A DNA stretch of 12,045 nucleotides from CAYHWE01 sp964360445 (lineage in GTDB: Bacteria; Patescibacteriota; Patescibacteriia; Patescibacteriales; JAKAJF01): the NCBI GenBank assembly GCA_964360445.1, contig CAYHWE010000031.1:1-12045 (forward strand), given 5' to 3'. The translations under genes were made by a program, and so were the position numbers. The notes beneath the pieces are model-generated. The model saw nothing but the letters and a program-made list of their open reading frames with translations, did not search any database and was not told the DNA's origin. Below are positions 6,724-12,045 of this stretch, piece by piece; positions within the stretch are counted from its first letter, which is position 1, and the number at the start of each line of letters is the position of its first letter.

Positions 6724-9381
6724 CTATGATTCATTTTTTGCTTTTACATCGCTCAATTTCACTGAAAGTAATTTGGAGACTCCGTCGTCCATCATTGTTA
6801 CGCCATAGAGAACATTCGCGCGGCGCATGGAGGCGCGATTGTGGGTGATGACGACAAATTGGGTTTTATGAGACAAGTCATCTAGAATTTTCGCTAAGCG
6901 TTCGGAATTGGCTTCGTCCAAGGCCGCATCAACTTCGTCTAAGACAACGAATGGTGACGGGTTGGCGCTGATGATGGCGCAGATCAGGGCGATAGCAGTC
7001 AATGCGCGTTCGCCTCCGGACAGGAGAGAGATAGTTTGGATTTTCTTGCCTGGAGGGGTGGCCTGGATTTCGACGCCGGCCAAACCGGTCGCGTTGTATT
7101 TCTGCAATTGTTTTAATTTTTTGTGGATGCTTTTAGTCAATAATTCGCGTTCGCTCAAGTTTTCTTCCGGCTTGCCGAGCTGTAATTCGCCTTCTTTATT
7201 TTCCGCCGCTTCCTTATTTATTTCTTCGGCCAAGACCTTGATTATTTTTGCCTGGCCGCCGCTGAAGAGGATCTTGAAATATTCTTCGAATTTCTGGGAA
7301 ATGATCTTGAATTCTTTGTCGAATTTTTCCTTGATTGTCGCGTCTAATTCTTTGATGATTTTTTCCAAAGATGCGATCGTGGAATTAAGGTCCTCTACTT
7401 GGCCGGAAAGGAAATCGAACCTTGTTTTTGTGTCCAGATATTCTTTTTCCGTTTCCGGATCAAGACTGCCGATCGCCTCCAGATGTCTTTTTAGGAGGTG
7501 GATTTTGTGCTGCAACTCTTCAATCTCTATGTGTCCGGTTACGCGGTTTTGCTCGATTTCCCTCAGGTTGCCAAAATCATTCCTGATTTCTGCCTCCATG
7601 TCTTCCAGCCTTGTCTCGAATCTTGCCGAATTGACCTTAAGTTCGTTCAAGGTGCCGGTAAGCTGGTTCAATTCATTTTGAAGAACCTGCATTTTTTTCT
7701 GCAGTTCGAATAAGCGCTCTCTTTTTTCTTTTTCCTGTTCCGAATAGGTTGAAATTTTTTTCCTTATATCCTCGATTTGTTTTTCGAGTTTAGCCAAGGC
7801 GGTTTTGACGTTTTCCTGTTCTCTGATCAGGTCTTCCGAGCCGGACTGATCCTTGTATGTTTTTAATTTATTTTCAACATCTCTCGCTTCGCCTCGGAGT
7901 TGGTCCGCCTTTTCGCCTAAAAGCCGCTTGCGTTCGGACAGGGAAGTGATGTGGATGTTGATTTCATTGATTTTAACGTCGACATCCTCTTTGTTGCGAG
8001 TCAGTTCCAATATGTCATGCTGAGCTTTTTCCAAATTTTCTTTTATGCCTGCATTTTCAGCCGCGGTCAAGATGCTCTTTAAATCATCGTTGATTTCTCT
8101 GATTAGATTCTTGATTTTGATCAGATCTTCAGCCCTATCCGCTTCCTCGATTTTTACTAAAAGATTCCTGAGCTCATGGTTGAATTTTTTTACTTCTTCG
8201 CCGCCTACATTTTTGGCGCTTGCTGATAAAATCGCGTTAAGTTCATTGAATTTTCTGCTCAGATGACTTTTTTCGTCAATCAGCTTATTCTGCACACCCT
8301 TTTCTTCCCGGATATTATTTTCCAGTCCTTGCAGCTCTTCCTGTATTATGGAAAGTTCCTTAGTAACACTGTTTTTTCTTGAAGTAAGCCATGATAGATC
8401 GAATTGGCCGCTTGTTTCCAGCTTGATTTCCATCTGCGCGTCTAATTTAGCCTGTTCTTTTGTCAGCTCGTCTTTTTTATTCTGCAATCCTGACAAATTT
8501 CTCTGCCATTGTTCAAATTCCCGGCTGATGCTGTTTTGCGCTTCCATCTGTCCCAATTCGCGTTTTAAAATTTCCAGCTTCTTTTCTTTGTCCATCTTGA
8601 CTTTTTCCATTTCAAGGAATTGCTTGTTAACCTCATTGAATTTGTCTTTGATTTCATGCCAGATTTTGCCGTAATAAGTAAGCTGGACCCCCTTCAGTTC
8701 GGTTTCAATCTCGCCTTTTTTCTGTAATTTATTGACTTGTTTAGTCAGGCTTTTTAAACGAGGTTCGATTTCAGTCAGAAGCATCTGGGCCTGGGCTAGA
8801 TTCTCCAAGCTTAATAATAGTTTGTTCAAAGAAGTGTCGCGCTTGATCTGGAATTGCTTGACGCCGGTCGCTTCATCAAAAAATTCCTTCCTTTCGGTCA
8901 AAGAAGAGTTTAAGAATGTATCGACCGTGCCCTGGCCGACAACGCTGTATGTCTTTTGGCCGAAATTAGCCTTCGCTAAAAGCATCTGCACATCCAAAAG
9001 GCGAATGCGGCTGTTGTTGAGCAGGTATTCGCTGTTGCCGTCGCGGTACATTCTTCTTGTTAAAACGATTTGCGAATATTCAATCGGCGCTTGTTTGTCT
9101 TCGTTGTTTAAAAACAAAGAAACTTCGGCCATGCCCAATTTGCCCATTTTTTCCGAACCGGAGAAGATAACATCTTCGCTTTTTTTGCCGCGCAATGTTT
9201 TTATGCTTTGTTCGCCCAAAACCCATTTGATCGCGTCGGCGATATTGGACTTGCCGGAGCCATTCGGTCCGACGATTGCGGTCAACCCGCGCCTATCCTT
9301 ATCAATCAAGCCGGGAAACGATAATGCGCTCTTACCGGCAAACGATTTAAAGCCTTGTACCTCGAGTTTTTCTAGATGCAT
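6724..9381 (-). CDS. smc: SMC-family chromosome segregation ATPase, short and without a recognisable hinge
   Basis: The N-terminal head has MHLEKLEVQGFKSFAGK and Walker A GPNGSGKS (38-45). The C-terminal head has signature LSGGERAL (787-794), Walker B FVVLDEVDAALDEAN (811-825) and H-loop ITHNR (845-849). SMC proteins embrace DNA as ATP-driven dimers and organise the chromosome. This one has 885 residues against about 1,180 for usual bacterial SMC. Each coiled-coil arm is about 200 residues. The roughly 150-residue hinge is replaced by a short helical stretch (about 390-447, LRNLLVKIEEADRAEDLIKIKNLI region in two helices). It contains one Cys in total (C801), so a Rad50-type zinc hook is excluded. 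A GC hairpin lies in its leader, and a terminator follows. ScpA/ScpB are not visible. Confidence 0.93.
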   Translation of the reverse strand: MHLEKLEVQGFKSFAGKSALSFPGLIDKDRRGLTAIVGPNGSGKSNIADAIKWVLGEQSIKTLRGKKSEDVIFSGSEKMGKLGMAEVSLFLNNEDKQAPIEYSQIVLTRRMYRDGNSEYLLNNSRIRLLDVQMLLAKANFGQKTYSVVGQGTVDTFLNSSLTERKEFFDEATGVKQFQIKRDTSLNKLLLSLENLAQAQMLLTEIEPRLKSLTKQVNKLQKKGEIETELKGVQLTYYGKIWHEIKDKFNEVNKQFLEMEKVKMDKEKKLEILKRELGQMEAQNSISREFEQWQRNLSGLQNKKDELTKEQAKLDAQMEIKLETSGQFDLSWLTSRKNSVTKELSIIQEELQGLENNIREEKGVQNKLIDEKSHLSRKFNELNAILSASAKNVGGEEVKKFNHELRNLLVKIEEADRAEDLIKIKNLIREINDDLKSILTAAENAGIKENLEKAQHDILELTRNKEDVDVKINEINIHITSLSERKRLLGEKADQLRGEARDVENKLKTYKDQSGSEDLIREQENVKTALAKLEKQIEDIRKKISTYSEQEKEKRERLFELQKKMQVLQNELNQLTGTLNELKVNSARFETRLEDMEAEIRNDFGNLREIEQNRVTGHIEIEELQHKIHLLKRHLEAIGSLDPETEKEYLDTKTRFDFLSGQVEDLNSTIASLEKIIKELDATIKEKFDKEFKIISQKFEEYFKILFSGGQAKIIKVLAEEINKEAAENKEGELQLGKPEENLSERELLTKSIHKKLKQLQKYNATGLAGVEIQATPPGKKIQTISLLSGGERALTAIALICAIISANPSPFVVLDEVDAALDEANSERLAKILDDLSHKTQFVVITHNRASMRRANVLYGVTMMDDGVSKLLSVKLSDVKAKNES

Positions 9382-9390
9382 AAATATCAG

Positions 9391-9418
9391 CCCCCTTGAT
9401 AAGGGGGTTAGGGGGATT
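9391..9418. repeat. GC-rich hairpin repeat in the smc leader
   Basis: CCCCCTTGATAAGGGGG (9391-9407) forms a perfect 7-bp stem with a 3-base loop, followed by TTAGGGGGATT. It is strikingly GC-rich in an AT-rich spacer and sits 9 bases upstream of the smc ATG, inside the predicted leader. The AAGGGGG half could act as a weak ribosome binding site when unfolded. The same kind of sequence is known to me as a dispersed repeat in unrelated bacteria. Confidence 0.7.
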
Positions 9419-9434
9419 AGTTTTTCTTCCTTTA

Positions 9435-9440
9435 ATTATA
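9435..9440 (-). promoter_or_regulatory. Candidate -10 box for smc
   Basis: A perfect TATAAT on the minus strand lies 53 bases upstream of the smc ATG, and just after an upstream terminator. The -35 side is only T-rich (TTTTTA at 17 bases). The predicted leader of about 47 bases contains the GC hairpin. Confidence 0.55.
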
Positions 9441-9452
9441 CATTATTTGTTT

Positions 9453-9488
9453 GAAAATAAAAAACGAGACCGTTGAGATGGGTCTCGA
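9453..9488 (-). terminator. Minus-strand intrinsic terminator upstream of smc
   Basis: CGAGACC (9465-9471) pairs with GGTCTCG (9481-9487) around a 9-base loop, and on the minus strand the stem runs into TTTTTTATTTT. It must end a transcript coming from the right, yet no protein gene ends nearby, which points to a non-coding transcript. Confidence 0.8.
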
Positions 9489-9633
9489 ATTATATTTGAG
9501 GGTGGAGGAAAGGCCAGTCATGACCCTTCCTCCTCAGAGTCGCAACCAGTGAGAGGAAAGGGTTATGTCCTCCGGTGGCCGCATGAAGGGAGATTGTGAT
9601 CTCCCTTGTTGTGGACAAAAGTACGAGTGTCTA
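9489..9633 (-). ncRNA. Candidate structured small RNA A (unknown)
   Basis: No protein gene is convincing here, but the stretch is dense in complementary segments and ends at the 9453-9488 terminator. Seen hairpins: AAGGGAGAT/ATCTCCCTT (9586-9594 with 9599-9607, loop TGTG); GGCCA/TGGCC (9512-9516 with 9576-9580) enclosing a 13-bp stem with one bulge (9519-9532 with 9553-9567). GGAGGA at 9504-9509 is complementary both to 9527-9533 and to 9568-9573, giving either an alternative hairpin or a pseudoknot. A weak -10 (TATAGA, 9634-9639) lies just upstream. The length and long interrupted hairpin recall 6S RNA, but I cannot assign a family. It does not match the tmRNA, RNase P or SRP core motifs. 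Confidence 0.35.
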
Positions 9634-9675
9634 TCTATACCTTAGCACTTTTTTGGAAAAGGTAAATAGCTTAAA

Positions 9676-9712
9676 TAAAACAAAAACACCACTTTTAGAG
9701 TTCAAGTGGTGG
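9676..9712 (-). terminator. Second minus-strand intrinsic terminator in the non-coding stretch
   Basis: CACCACTT (9687-9694) pairs with AAGTGGTG (9704-9711) around the loop TTAGAGTTC, and on the minus strand the stem is followed by TTTTTGTTTT. On the plus strand the following sequence is GCTTTGTTT, so termination there would be weaker. Confidence 0.8.
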
Positions 9713-9968
9713 CTTTGTTTAGTCCCCATGCTCTCATCGTTAAACAATAACGAGGAGAGAAGGAGAGGCTATACTGATCTTATTAGACTTTTTATAGCTA
9801 TAAAACTGGTATAGCCCTTTCTCTTTTGCTTTTTATGACTATCTTTTTATGATAGTTTCTTGTTTAAAGAACAACTTTTTTTGTTTCAGGTTTTTTTATT
9901 TTGGCTACTTTTGTTACGCCGTTATATAAATTTTTTAACCTTTTGGCTTGAACGTTCGGAAAACGGAT
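9713..9968 (-). ncRNA. Candidate structured RNA B or long 3' leader/trailer (unknown)
   Basis: This stretch lies between the small membrane gene stop and the 9676-9712 terminator and has no credible protein gene. Going down the minus strand it holds ACTATC/GATAGT (9838-9843 with 9851-9856); GGCTATAC/GTATAGCC (9767-9774 with 9809-9816), which encloses a 16-bp perfect palindrome (9790-9805); and an 11-of-12-bp hairpin (9731-9742 with 9748-9759, loop AACAA). It could be an independent small RNA of about 190 bases or the long 3' end of the membrane-protein mRNA. No clear separate promoter was found. Bases about 9860-9968 are AT-rich with GAACGTTC as the only palindrome. Confidence 0.3.
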
Positions 9969-10238
9969 TTATGCTATTCTTTGCAGGAATTCGGCTCTTT
10001 CCAGCTTATGGATGTTTGTTCTCAGTGTGTCCTGATAACTTTCTTTATTAATGGATTTATAAGTCATATTCAGGAAGCTGGCGGACATTATGACAATAAA
10101 AAAAGCAATGGACAGACTAATTCCGAGTCCAGCCCAGCTGAACTCCCTATCCATTGCCTTCTTTCTTATTGAGTTGTAGTATTTCCAGCCAATCTGGCTT
10201 AAAATAAGCTCATTGGTATGGACTCTTGTCTCGATCAT
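9969..10238 (-). CDS. Small hypothetical single-pass membrane protein
   Basis: The 89-residue product matches no family I recognise. It has a charged N-terminal part (1-34, with IRKKAMDREF), one hydrophobic helix (about 35-57: AGLGISLSIAFFIVIMSAS) and a charged C-terminal tail (58-89) with KLERAEFLQRIA at the end. By the positive-inside rule the N-terminus is probably cytoplasmic. The codon use is mixed and natural-looking, and a near-consensus promoter lies at the right distance upstream, which is why I accept it as a gene. The start ATG 10238 follows an A/T-only leader without a Shine-Dalgarno. Downstream is the hairpin-rich non-coding stretch. Function is unknown. Confidence 0.65.
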   Translation of the reverse strand: MIETRVHTNELILSQIGWKYYNSIRKKAMDREFSWAGLGISLSIAFFIVIMSASFLNMTYKSINKESYQDTLRTNIHKLERAEFLQRIA

Positions 10239-10280
10239 TTTTTTATTTTTGTTTTTATTTTTTTCGAACTTTGTAATTTA

Positions 10281-10309
10281 ATTGTAGCAAAAATTTTGCT
10301 TTTTGTCAA
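10281..10309 (-). promoter_or_regulatory. Strong sigma-70-type promoter of the small membrane gene
   Basis: On the minus strand TTGACA (10304-10309), a 17-base spacer and TACAAT (10281-10286) make the best promoter in the window, about 42 bases upstream of ATG 10238. The spacer contains a perfect 13-base inverted repeat, GCAAAAATTTTGC (10287-10299), placed where a repressor could bind. Confidence 0.85.
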
Positions 10310-10322
10310 TATGCCCGCTTGA

Positions 10323-10369
10323 CTCGCGTCTTGTTTTTAGATTTTTAATCGAGAACGAGTCGACGCGAG
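10323..10369. repeat. Inverted repeat between the gmk-like gene and the strong promoter
   Basis: CTCGCGTC (10323-10330) and GACGCGAG (10362-10369) are perfect 8-bp inverted arms, 31 bases apart, and CCCGC/GCGGG just outside can extend the pairing after a bulge. It is GC-rich in an AT-rich gap. No T tract follows on the minus strand, so it is not a standard terminator for the upstream gene. Confidence 0.6.
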
Positions 10370-10382
10370 GCGGGGAAAAGTG

Positions 10383-10440
10383 AGAAATAGGGTGTAGGAT
10401 GAAGAGTTTAGGGCGTAGTTATTGCTATGAGGTATGGGAT
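10383..10440. repeat. GGGT-type low-complexity spacer
   Basis: This spacer is made of GGGTGTAGGAT, GTTTAGGGCGTAG and GAGGTATGGGAT words. Three 9-mers are shared with the rpsR-efp gap: AAATAGGGT, GGTATGGGA, and TTTAGGGCG in the inverse sense. The last codons of the gmk-like gene (SHTS and stop) are read from it. Confidence 0.6.
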
Positions 10441-11003
10441 TTAATGATTTCCGCTGCCCTTTGAATCGATTCTTCTAGCTTTCCGTTGCTGTTCATGATT
10501 TCGTAGTCATAAATATCTTTATGCTTGAGCCATTCTTTTGTGTATTTCATTCTTTCTTGGATGTATTCGTCGGAAACATTATCCCTTCTCCTGATCCTTT
10601 CTTCTAATTCGTCCAATGGAGCATTGATAAAGATTGTTGTTATGCCTGGAATCAATTTTTTTGCTGTCATGACGCCTTTGTATTCGATTTTCCAGATGCC
10701 GACCTTGCCGCTGTTCCTTACTCTTTCGATTTCTTCAAAGGTGACCCCGTATAAATTATCGTTATATTGCAGAGCATATTCGAAAAAACCATTTTCTTCT
10801 ATTTTTTTCTTGAATTCTTCTTTAGAGATGAAATAATAGGGATTGTCTTCGGATTCGCCAGCCCTCATCTCTCGGGTTGTGGTTGTCGTGACCCGTTCAA
10901 TCGGCATTATTTTTTCTAAGCCGTTGATGATGCTGTCCTCGCCAGCGCCGGAAGGGCCGGAGATAATAAACAGGCTATTGCTATTTTTATTATTAGTTGT
11001 CAT
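10425..11003 (-). CDS. gmk: Guanylate kinase homologue with altered P-loop
   Basis: Guanylate kinase makes GDP from GMP with ATP. From ATG 11003 the protein has 192 residues, the normal length, and follows the family throughout: IISGPSGAG (13-21), TTTREMRAGE (41-50), NPYYFISKEEF (54-64), GFFEYALQYNDNLYGVT (72-88, keeping Glu75 and Tyr85), IFINAPLDELEERIRRR (124-140) and a C-terminal helix. The Walker A, normally GxxGxGKG[ST], reads GPSGAGEDS: the ATP-binding Lys is Glu22 and the next residue Asp23. It may therefore be a divergent or inactive kinase. The frame stays open up to ATG 11066, but those 21 residues come from the AT-rich spacer. There is no Shine-Dalgarno. The pseudouridine synthase gene is upstream, 120 bases away. 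Confidence 0.88.
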   Translation of the reverse strand: MTTNNKNSNSLFIISGPSGAGEDSIINGLEKIMPIERVTTTTTREMRAGESEDNPYYFISKEEFKKKIEENGFFEYALQYNDNLYGVTFEEIERVRNSGKVGIWKIEYKGVMTAKKLIPGITTIFINAPLDELEERIRRRDNVSDEYIQERMKYTKEWLKHKDIYDYEIMNSNGKLEESIQRAAEIIKSHTS

Positions 11004-11035
11004 AAAAATAAAACTAAGTCTTTTAAAAAACGTTA

Positions 11036-11122
11036 GTAAATTCAAAAGGCAAAAATCAAAATGCAAAATTCAAAAGTATTTATAATTTTAACTTTTGACT
11101 TGCATTTTTGAATTTTGACTTA
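11036..11122. repeat. CAAAATTC-type imperfect inverted repeat
   Basis: The gap between the pseudouridine synthase and the gmk-like gene is filled with CAAAAATCAAAATGCAAAATTC on the left and ACTTTTGACTTGCATTTTTG on the right. These arms pair imperfectly around ATTTATAATTTTA. On the minus strand it could work as a weak transcription terminator for the pseudouridine synthase, but the stem is nearly all A-T. Confidence 0.65.
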
Positions 11123-11123
11123 T

Positions 11124-12045
11124 TTATTTGACTGTTTTAAGGAATTTTTCCAATTCTTTCGGTAATTTTGCTTCGTATTCATGTTTCACTTTCTTTGCGT
11201 CTTTGAAGGAGAGCTTGGCGGAAACGAGGAATATCCTGCCTAGGTTTAGCTTCTTGTTCTGGAGCTTGTTCCGGCTTGATCCATAAAGAGAATCGCCGAC
11301 AATCGGATTTCCGTAGGCGGCCATGTGGGCTCTGATCTGGTGTGTGCGGCCGGTTTTGATGCTGATTTTGAGCAGGGTATAGTTTACGAATCTTTTTATG
11401 ACATCGAATTCGGTAAGGGCGGGCTTGCCTTCTAAATTGATTTCGCCCTTTTTTGTCAGGGGAAGGGCGGACATCTTGTAGCCGGCAGCGGCGCGCTCGA
11501 TCGGGAAGTTGATTGTGTCGGTATCGAGTTTAATCTGTCCATGGACAAGGCCGATGTATTGCTTGATCACGGTCCTGGTTTTGAATTGTTTTTTTAAGGC
11601 TTCAAAAGTTTCTTGGTTTTTCGCGACAACCATTAATCCGCTTACGTCTTTGTCTAGGCGATGCACGATTCCCGGCCTTACCGGGTCATCGCCGACAGTC
11701 TTTATTTCCGGGTATTTCTTGATCAAGAAGTCAGCGAGGGAGTATTCATTGATATGGGTTGCGCCATGTACGACTAAGCCGGCCGGCTTATTGATTACCA
11801 CATAATCCGGAGTATCTTCTATGATTTTTATGTCAGCGGCCTTTACTTTTGATAGTTTTTTCTCTTTTTTCTCGGTTATTTCCGTTTTTTTGATTTCCAA
11901 AACATCCTCGTTTTTAATGCTGTAATGAGGATTCTTGATTTCGCCGTTGATCAGGATCGCTTCTTTTTTGATCAGTTTTTGGATCTGGCTGCGGGAAAGG
12001 TCGGGCAGTTTTTCAACTAAGAAGACATCTAACCGTTTGCCAGTG
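11124..12045 (-). CDS. RluA/RluD-family 23S rRNA pseudouridine synthase (partial, 5' end off window)
   Basis: The frame is open to the right edge, so the start codon is outside; 306 residues are visible, nearly the full family length. Residues 2-50 form an S4 RNA-binding domain (GKRLDVFLVEKLP, LSRSQIQKLIKKEAILING). The catalytic domain follows, with VVINKPAGLVVHG, RPGIVHRLDKDVSGLMVVAK (Asp131 of HRLD as the expected nucleophile), TGRTHQIRAHMAAYGNPIVGD and LYG. These enzymes turn selected uridines into pseudouridine; S4 plus RluA catalytic domain is the RluD/RluC-type layout, and RluD modifies helix 69 of 23S rRNA. The exact target cannot be told. A TTG at 11900 is an internal leucine codon, not the start. 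Confidence 0.93.
   Translation of the reverse strand, partial: TGKRLDVFLVEKLPDLSRSQIQKLIKKEAILINGEIKNPHYSIKNEDVLEIKKTEITEKKEKKLSKVKAADIKIIEDTPDYVVINKPAGLVVHGATHINEYSLADFLIKKYPEIKTVGDDPVRPGIVHRLDKDVSGLMVVAKNQETFEALKKQFKTRTVIKQYIGLVHGQIKLDTDTINFPIERAAAGYKMSALPLTKKGEINLEGKPALTEFDVIKRFVNYTLLKISIKTGRTHQIRAHMAAYGNPIVGDSLYGSSRNKLQNKKLNLGRIFLVSAKLSFKDAKKVKHEYEAKLPKELEKFLKTVK

Noticed and set aside
6908..7681. Long plus-strand ORF (257 codons) inside smc
   Set aside because: It is a shadow of the smc frame, Ser/Leu-rich with no motif; the SMC motifs on the other strand are unambiguous.
8732..9454. Long plus-strand ORF (240 codons) opposite the 5' end of smc
   Set aside because: It is antisense to the SMC head and crosses the smc promoter, with no family resemblance.
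9432..9521. Minus-strand 29-codon ORF with a perfect AGGAGG 7 bases before its ATG
   Set aside because: The peptide reads through the terminator stem and its T tract, and other genes here do not use Shine-Dalgarno sequences; the AGGAGG is explained as one arm of an RNA stem.
9610..9618. DnaA-box-like 9-mer (TTGTCCACA on the minus strand)
   Set aside because: It is a single copy with one mismatch to TTATCCACA, with no cluster, no AT-rich unwinding region pattern and no dnaA or dnaN nearby.
9596..9814. Plus-strand ORF of 72 codons in the hairpin-rich stretch
   Set aside because: It runs through three inverted repeats and a terminator stem, has no promoter or ribosome binding site and no family resemblance.
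9460..9968. tmRNA, RNase P RNA or SRP RNA in the structured stretch
   Set aside because: I looked on both strands for a T-loop with CCA end and an Ala-rich tag with an LAA-like end, for GAGGAAAGTCC-type RNase P cores and for the SRP GGAAG core; none is convincing. A KIKKPETKKVVL reading on the minus strand does not end like a tag.
9860..10172. Plus-strand ORFs of 63 and 74 codons opposite the small membrane gene
   Set aside because: They are antisense to or overlap the better-supported minus-strand gene, which has a strong promoter; their composition looks random.
11004..11066. N-terminal extension of the gmk-like protein starting at ATG 11066
   Set aside because: The 21 hydrophobic residues are read from the AT-rich inverted repeat spacer, and ATG 11003 gives the normal family length.
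11898..11900. TTG start codon for the pseudouridine synthase
   Set aside because: The same frame is open to the right edge and encodes a clear S4 domain upstream, so this TTG is an internal leucine codon of a gene cut by the window.

Overview
The window looks like a piece of a small-genome Candidate Phyla Radiation (Patescibacteria) chromosome, probably of the Parcubacteria type. The evidence is indirect: AT-rich DNA with compact housekeeping genes, a type IV secretion-type pilin beside an orphan solute-binding lipoprotein, a short RodZ-like protein next to recA, a short SMC without a recognisable hinge, a guanylate kinase homologue with an altered P-loop, and spacers filled with short AT-rich or GGGT-like repeats. 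No 16S rRNA is present, so the lineage is inference. All long genes read through in the standard bacterial code with no in-frame TGA.

Layout: 1-1066 is a plus-strand housekeeping block: the SSB C-terminus (cut by the left edge), rpsR and efp. A perfect bidirectional terminator (1076-1109) and a 156-bp inverted-repeat element (1117-1272) separate it from a long minus-strand block. Read in the direction of transcription (right to left), that block contains an RluA/RluD-family pseudouridine synthase (cut by the right edge), a guanylate kinase-like protein, a small membrane protein with a strong promoter, about 480 bases of hairpin-rich non-coding DNA with two minus-strand intrinsic terminators (9490-9968), smc, a YifB/ComM-type AAA ATPase, a solute-binding lipoprotein followed 4 bases later by a pilin-like protein, and a RodZ-like protein followed 17 bases later by recA.

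The genes fall into translation (bS18, EF-P, pseudouridine synthase), DNA maintenance (SSB, RecA, SMC, ComM), nucleotide metabolism (Gmk-like) and cell surface (lipoprotein, pilin, RodZ-like, small membrane protein). Almost no start codon has a Shine-Dalgarno sequence.

The points most worth a second look are the hinge-less SMC, the hairpin-rich stretch between smc and the small membrane gene (possibly one or two unannotated small RNAs), the Lys-to-Glu change in the guanylate kinase P-loop, the EF-P with Arg at its tip, and the dispersed spacer repeats.
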